In this document: in pieces, positions 61,301-64,000 of the stretch
Numbering within the stretch: position 1 is the stretch's first letter
Layout of the letters: every line of letters begins with the position of its first letter
Assembly (NCBI GenBank): GCA_916700875.1
Contig: CAKAKS010000066.1
Coordinates: 33,458,990-33,522,989, forward strand
Source of the DNA: Sebastes aleutianus
Lineage: Eukaryota > Chordata > Actinopteri > Perciformes > Sebastidae
DNA length: 64,000 bases
Direction of reading: 5' to 3'
Position numbers and translations under genes: made by a program
The notes under the pieces: model-generated
Told to the model about the DNA's origin: nothing
What the model saw: the letters and a program-made list of their open reading frames with translations, nothing else
The model's database searches: none

Positions 61301-63090
61301 TCCGAAAAATCGGAGTAATCCTTTGTAATTATGACTTGGATGCTGATGTGAATGGTACATATTTATGGTATGGTCAGAAAACGCAGCATGAACCCACCAA
61401 GCACTGCACTCTCACAGATTTGAAATGACATGCGTGATCTGGACTGAGGCATTTCTTTGGCGATGATCAGGACTTCATATAATAAAGAGCTAGACACTGT
61501 GTTTATTACTATATGCATGTTAGCTTGTTCTTGGCAGCTCTGGTGTTTTGTGTTTAGATTTCTGCCAACATTTTTAACATCACAATGAAAAAAAAAAGAA
61601 ATTAAGCAGATTTACTGAAGGTGTGCAGAAAGCAGCTTAAAAAAAAGTCCTTGAGAGCGCCCTGAGGCCTGGCAACATGCCCTGGAAATCTTGGCTTTGC
61701 ATCTTCATGCCTTTGCCTCATTGGAAGCCGTCCTATTACTATGTGAACCACATTAATCGGGTTCATCTCTCGAGTGATCCTTCTAAATTAAAACAATATC
61801 ACTGCTGGTTTAAAGGGAAATTGTGTTTCTTTTACAACCCTGGGCTTATTTCCATAGTCTGAATCATCTTTTCTTTAACTGATAAAGCCTGTTTACATCC
61901 GATAACGTCCGGTCGTGTCACTAACGCCAACGCTCAGATTGTCTCACAGGCTGTATAAACAACACTGAGTTTAAACATGACTGTCAACTTAGAAGAAAGT
62001 GAAACCAAAAGTATGCTCATCCAAAGACTAGTTGTTTACCTATTCAAATTGCAGTAGATCAAATTTAAGTCAAGATGTAGCTCTGAGAAAATCTAATGCT
62101 GTTTTGCAGGATAAAATGGATACAGATAAGAATCTTAACGTGGGAAACCGGCAACGACTTCTGTGATTGTCTGACAGCTTGTGTTGCTGCCCGCTGAACC
62201 ATCATTTACAGGAAATGATGACACTACCTCCCCAGATTACAGCAATTCAGTTGGTGAGTAATTGGTACCATAGCCCTCAGGAATGATGACAAAATCGACA
62301 AAAAAACATGTAAAGGCCAGATGATGAAATATTTTTGTGAAACAGCTGATTGGTGACGTGTGTACAAGAAGTGATTAGAGAGGAAAGCGCAACTCCAGAG
62401 CTGCTGCAGCTTATTTCTATATTCCCTCTAGTCTCAGTTCATCACTTGTGACTGTGTGAGTGTCTGATTCATCACTAACAAAGACGGTTGCTCAACAGGA
62501 AGAGAGGGAGTTTCAAAGCTCTGATGAAACAGAGTGAGTGTATGTATAGACATTTGAGTTCATTTTTAACGACAATTGGCGAGAAATTCAACACGTGTGT
62601 AGGTAACAGAGTAGACCAGTTGACACATGCATGTTGCATCAATCAGGCTTTGTGTAGGTTTTGGGCCAGAAGTCAGACACACAAGTTTGACTTTAAATTT
62701 AACAATATCGAAATTCTGTCCTCTGACTTCTGTCACTTTCCACGGTGGCCGATGCCTCACAGTGCCTCCGTGACCTTTACTACATCTCACTGTAAATCCT
62801 CAGTTTCCTCTCCTTATCACAGTTGATGTAACAAAGCACATGCTGTTGATTTATGAGGCCGGAGTAAGATGCTCGCAGACTGACATGAAACAGCAGAGTC
62901 TTGCAGGACTTGGCAGGGCGAGAGAGTTGGATGAACATCAGGTCCATCCACTTGGGAGGGAAAGTTACACAACACACGATTCAGGGGTTCAGGGGGGGGG
63001 GGGACATTCCTTAAAAAAAGAAAAAACTCACATGAGCTCGTAGTTCCTGCGAATGCTCTCTGGGATGTTGGGTTTTGTGACACGGACCGC
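52022..63090 (-). CDS. erlin2: Erlin (ER lipid raft SPFH protein), 3' five coding exons; 5' part off window
   Basis: Coding exons, in gene order: 63090-63032, 56299-56208, 56118-56029, 52366-52287, 52201-52022 (stop TAG at 52022-52024). Splice phases all agree and the joined frame (501 nt) is open. The peptide runs [20 protein letters not shown], then [60 protein letters not shown] and [20 protein letters not shown], the end of the SPFH domain plus the coiled-coil oligomerisation region. KPNIPE and MESEK and LQLMKYKAI favour ERLIN2 over ERLIN1. Erlin1/2 form large rings in the ER membrane, recruit RNF170 for IP3-receptor ERAD, bind cholesterol and restrain SREBP activation. The last 25 residues ([20 protein letters not shown]) differ from the mammalian tail. 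N-terminal exons and start lie beyond 64000. Introns are heavily invaded by transposons. Confidence 0.92.
52857..53922. mobile_element. hAT-type family E copy 3, with an internal tandem array
   Basis: Ends CAGGGTCTGACA and TTTCAGACCCTG. Flanks CTTATACT and ATTGTTCT are decayed, but both align to the CTTGTACT step of the host element. About 52863-53190 is a T-rich tandem array absent from the other copies. Confidence 0.75.
54039..54735. mobile_element. hAT-type MITE, family D copy 3
   Basis: Ends AAGGGCTGTCC and GACGGCCCTA. Flanks AATATAAT and AATACAAT match at 7 of 8. Confidence 0.8.
54763..54915. repeat. hAT-like fragment
   Basis: Begins CAGTGGTTCCCAACCTTGCT, a common hAT terminus in fish; no right end seen. 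Confidence 0.45.
54920..55504. mobile_element. TTAA-flanked MITE (AGGACCAATATG ends)
   Basis: TTAA at 54916-54919 and 55505-55508. Ends AGGACCAATATGTAATATA and TCCTACATATTGTTTCT are approximate inverted repeats. A 140-codon open frame inside has no recognisable domain. The right TTAA is shared with the next element. Confidence 0.65.
55509..55900. mobile_element. Family B-related TTAA element
   Basis: Starts AGGGGACATATCGTGCTC directly after the shared TTAA and follows family B through CGCTCCGTTTTAG before diverging. The right end (TTTTTCATGCCCTTTAC) is decayed. Confidence 0.6.
56313..57232. mobile_element. Chimeric TTAA element: family B ends around a family C body
   Basis: TTAA at 56309-56312 and 57233-57236 with family B ends (AGGTCCCATTTTG and ATGAACATATGTCCCC). 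About 56430-57165 is family C sequence (AACAGCGACACCTGTGG ... GAAGTTACAGTCTCTTTAA). The left switch occurs at TCAGAAAT, present in both families. The element ends 8 bases upstream of an erlin2 splice acceptor. Confidence 0.75.
57257..57291. repeat. C-rich tract
   Basis: CCCCCCCCGACCCCCCCC followed by CACCC repeats; the complementary G-rich strand is the erlin2 sense strand. Confidence 0.85.
57768..57945. repeat. Array of small hairpins joined by (TA)n
   Basis: Units of the form AAATCCCTCTTCATTGACAG followed by TGAAGAGGGATTT, bracketed by GCCCATA/TATGGGC and separated by TA runs (longest about 57864-57897). The right arm has a shorter version at 59425-59545. Confidence 0.85.
57957..58111 (+). 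pseudogene. Harbinger transposase exon fragment, left arm
   Basis: Reads [32 protein letters not shown] and [10 protein letters not shown], then a donor-like AG/GTAATT. FRMS ... LLSLIG ... RLAVTLR is the N-terminal pattern of PIF/Harbinger (HARBI1-like, DDE_Tnp_4) transposases. No later exon with the catalytic residues follows, so it is a fragment. Confidence 0.7.
58321..58392. repeat. (GA)36 microsatellite
   Basis: Uninterrupted GA dinucleotides in the left palindrome arm. Confidence 0.97.
59253..59407 (-). pseudogene. Harbinger transposase exon fragment, right arm
   Basis: Inverted copy of the 57957-58111 fragment, reading [15 protein letters not shown] on the minus strand and ending in the same AG/GTAATT. 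The two fragments point toward each other across the spacer. Confidence 0.7.
59885..60100. repeat. Interspersed repeat, second copy of the 885-1160 family
   Basis: Shares AAATAACTACC, ATATATGCATA, TTACCATGGGGAT and TAGTATAAAATCTTAATTTC with 885-1160. Confidence 0.5.
60101..62991. other. erlin2 intron, no other gene seen
   Basis: Mixed AT-rich sequence with short simple repeats. Open frames of up to about 110 codons occur but none has a recognisable domain or exon structure. Confidence 0.4.
62992..63003. repeat. G12 homopolymer beside an erlin2 exon
   Basis: Twelve G in a row, about 28 bases past the donor of the exon at 63032-63090; on the transcript this is a C run. Confidence 0.9.
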
Positions 63091-63724
63091 CTGTGGACCA
63101 GTGAGACAGACAAACAAAGACAGAAATAGAAACAGTCAGACCCTGAAGTAGCCAGATAAAGGCAGCGGGAGAATTTAAAGCAACACAACGATAAAAAGAG
63201 GTTTTCACCACCAGGGGATTATCTAAAAAAAAAAAAGGAAGGCATTTTGAGAGGAGCCCCGAGACAAAGGCAGTCCTGTTTAAAGGCCCTCTGAACTCTG
63301 TGGAGATTATTGGTTTCCCGGAAAGTACAGAAAAAACATGTTATTCCAACTGTGTCTAGAGATTTACAGAAAACACAAGGCCAGAGTATTAAAGCCCAGT
63401 GGAGCCTTTAACACCCAGGCTCCTTTCAAAGTCAGTCATGATGTTGTCCTTTATAAAAACTCCTCGGACAAACAACGTTTTGTGTTGTTATAATAGACTC
63501 TACAGGAGAGAGGCTTTGTAGAGGCTGTGAAGGTCAATACAAGGTTGAAAACTGTAAAAAGACTCTCAAGAACTCTGTATCCAGAGTTTCATTAGGTTGA
63601 CATTACTATTAATATCATCAATACCCCGGTTCTGTACCGCAGTCCAGTCTGAGTTTAGATGTCTTTTAGCTGTTTTATAAGTATCATTCTGAAGAGAGAC
63701 AACAAGGTGACAAAGGTAGAAACT

Positions 63725-64000
63725 AGGGCTGTCAATTGATTAAAATATTTTATCGTGATTAATTGCATTAATTCCAATTAAACCTATTTTTTACTTTTCA
63801 AAATGTACCTTAAAGGGAGATTTGTCAAGTATTTAACATTCTTATCAACATGGGAGTGGGCAAATATGCTGCTTTATGCAAATGTATGTATATATTTATT
63901 ACTGGAAATCAATTAACAACACAAAACAATGACAGATGTCGTCCAGAAACCCTCACAGGTACTGCATTTAACATAAAAAAATATATGCTCAAATCATAAC
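63725..64000. mobile_element. hAT-type MITE, family D copy 4, cut by window end
   Basis: Begins TAGGGCTGTCAATTGATTAA and continues with GATTTGTCAAGTATTTAA as in the other family D copies, in reverse orientation. Confidence 0.8.

Overview
The window is nuclear DNA from a bony fish, most likely a spiny-rayed (percomorph) teleost. The genes have introns and standard vertebrate splice sites. The four recognised proteins are vertebrate families with fish-like divergence, and the repeats (hAT, PIF/Harbinger, TTAA-flanked MITEs, an L2-like LINE, tRNA-derived SINEs) are those typical of teleost genomes. No bacterial, viral or CRISPR features were seen.

Layout. (1) 360-12338, plus strand: a complete ten-exon RhoGAP gene, best matched to arhgap25 (PH domain, RhoGAP domain, C-terminal coiled coil). 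(2) 18003-20857, plus strand: a complete two-exon bmp10 encoding a TGF-beta family prepropeptide with a furin-type site and a seven-cysteine mature domain. ARHGAP25 and BMP10 are also neighbours in human 2p13, so this half keeps an old vertebrate linkage. (3) 32361-36993, minus strand: a two-exon cholesterol 25-hydroxylase-like gene. (4) 52022-63090, minus strand: the last five coding exons of an erlin gene, best matched to erlin2; its 5' part lies beyond base 64000. Products 3 and 4 both belong to ER sterol sensing: 25-hydroxycholesterol acts through INSIG/SCAP/SREBP, and erlins bind cholesterol, restrain SREBP and act in ERAD.

Much of the rest is transposon-derived, with deep nesting. At 39.2-42.6 kb an L2-like LINE carries a Harbinger-like element, which carries a hAT element, which carries a SINE. 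At 52.8-56.0 kb a hAT element inserted at the 5' splice site of an erlin2 intron and holds four younger elements. At 57456-59855, in another erlin2 intron, a 2.4-kb near-perfect palindrome is flanked by TTA and bounded by Harbinger-like ends; each arm carries a transposase exon fragment, and the two fragments face each other. Several MITE families in the window are flanked by TTAA, and in two places adjacent elements share one TTAA.

Most candidate reading frames outside the four genes fall in repeats or are short and unsupported. One GC-rich, well-placed reading frame near 44.7 kb remains unexplained.
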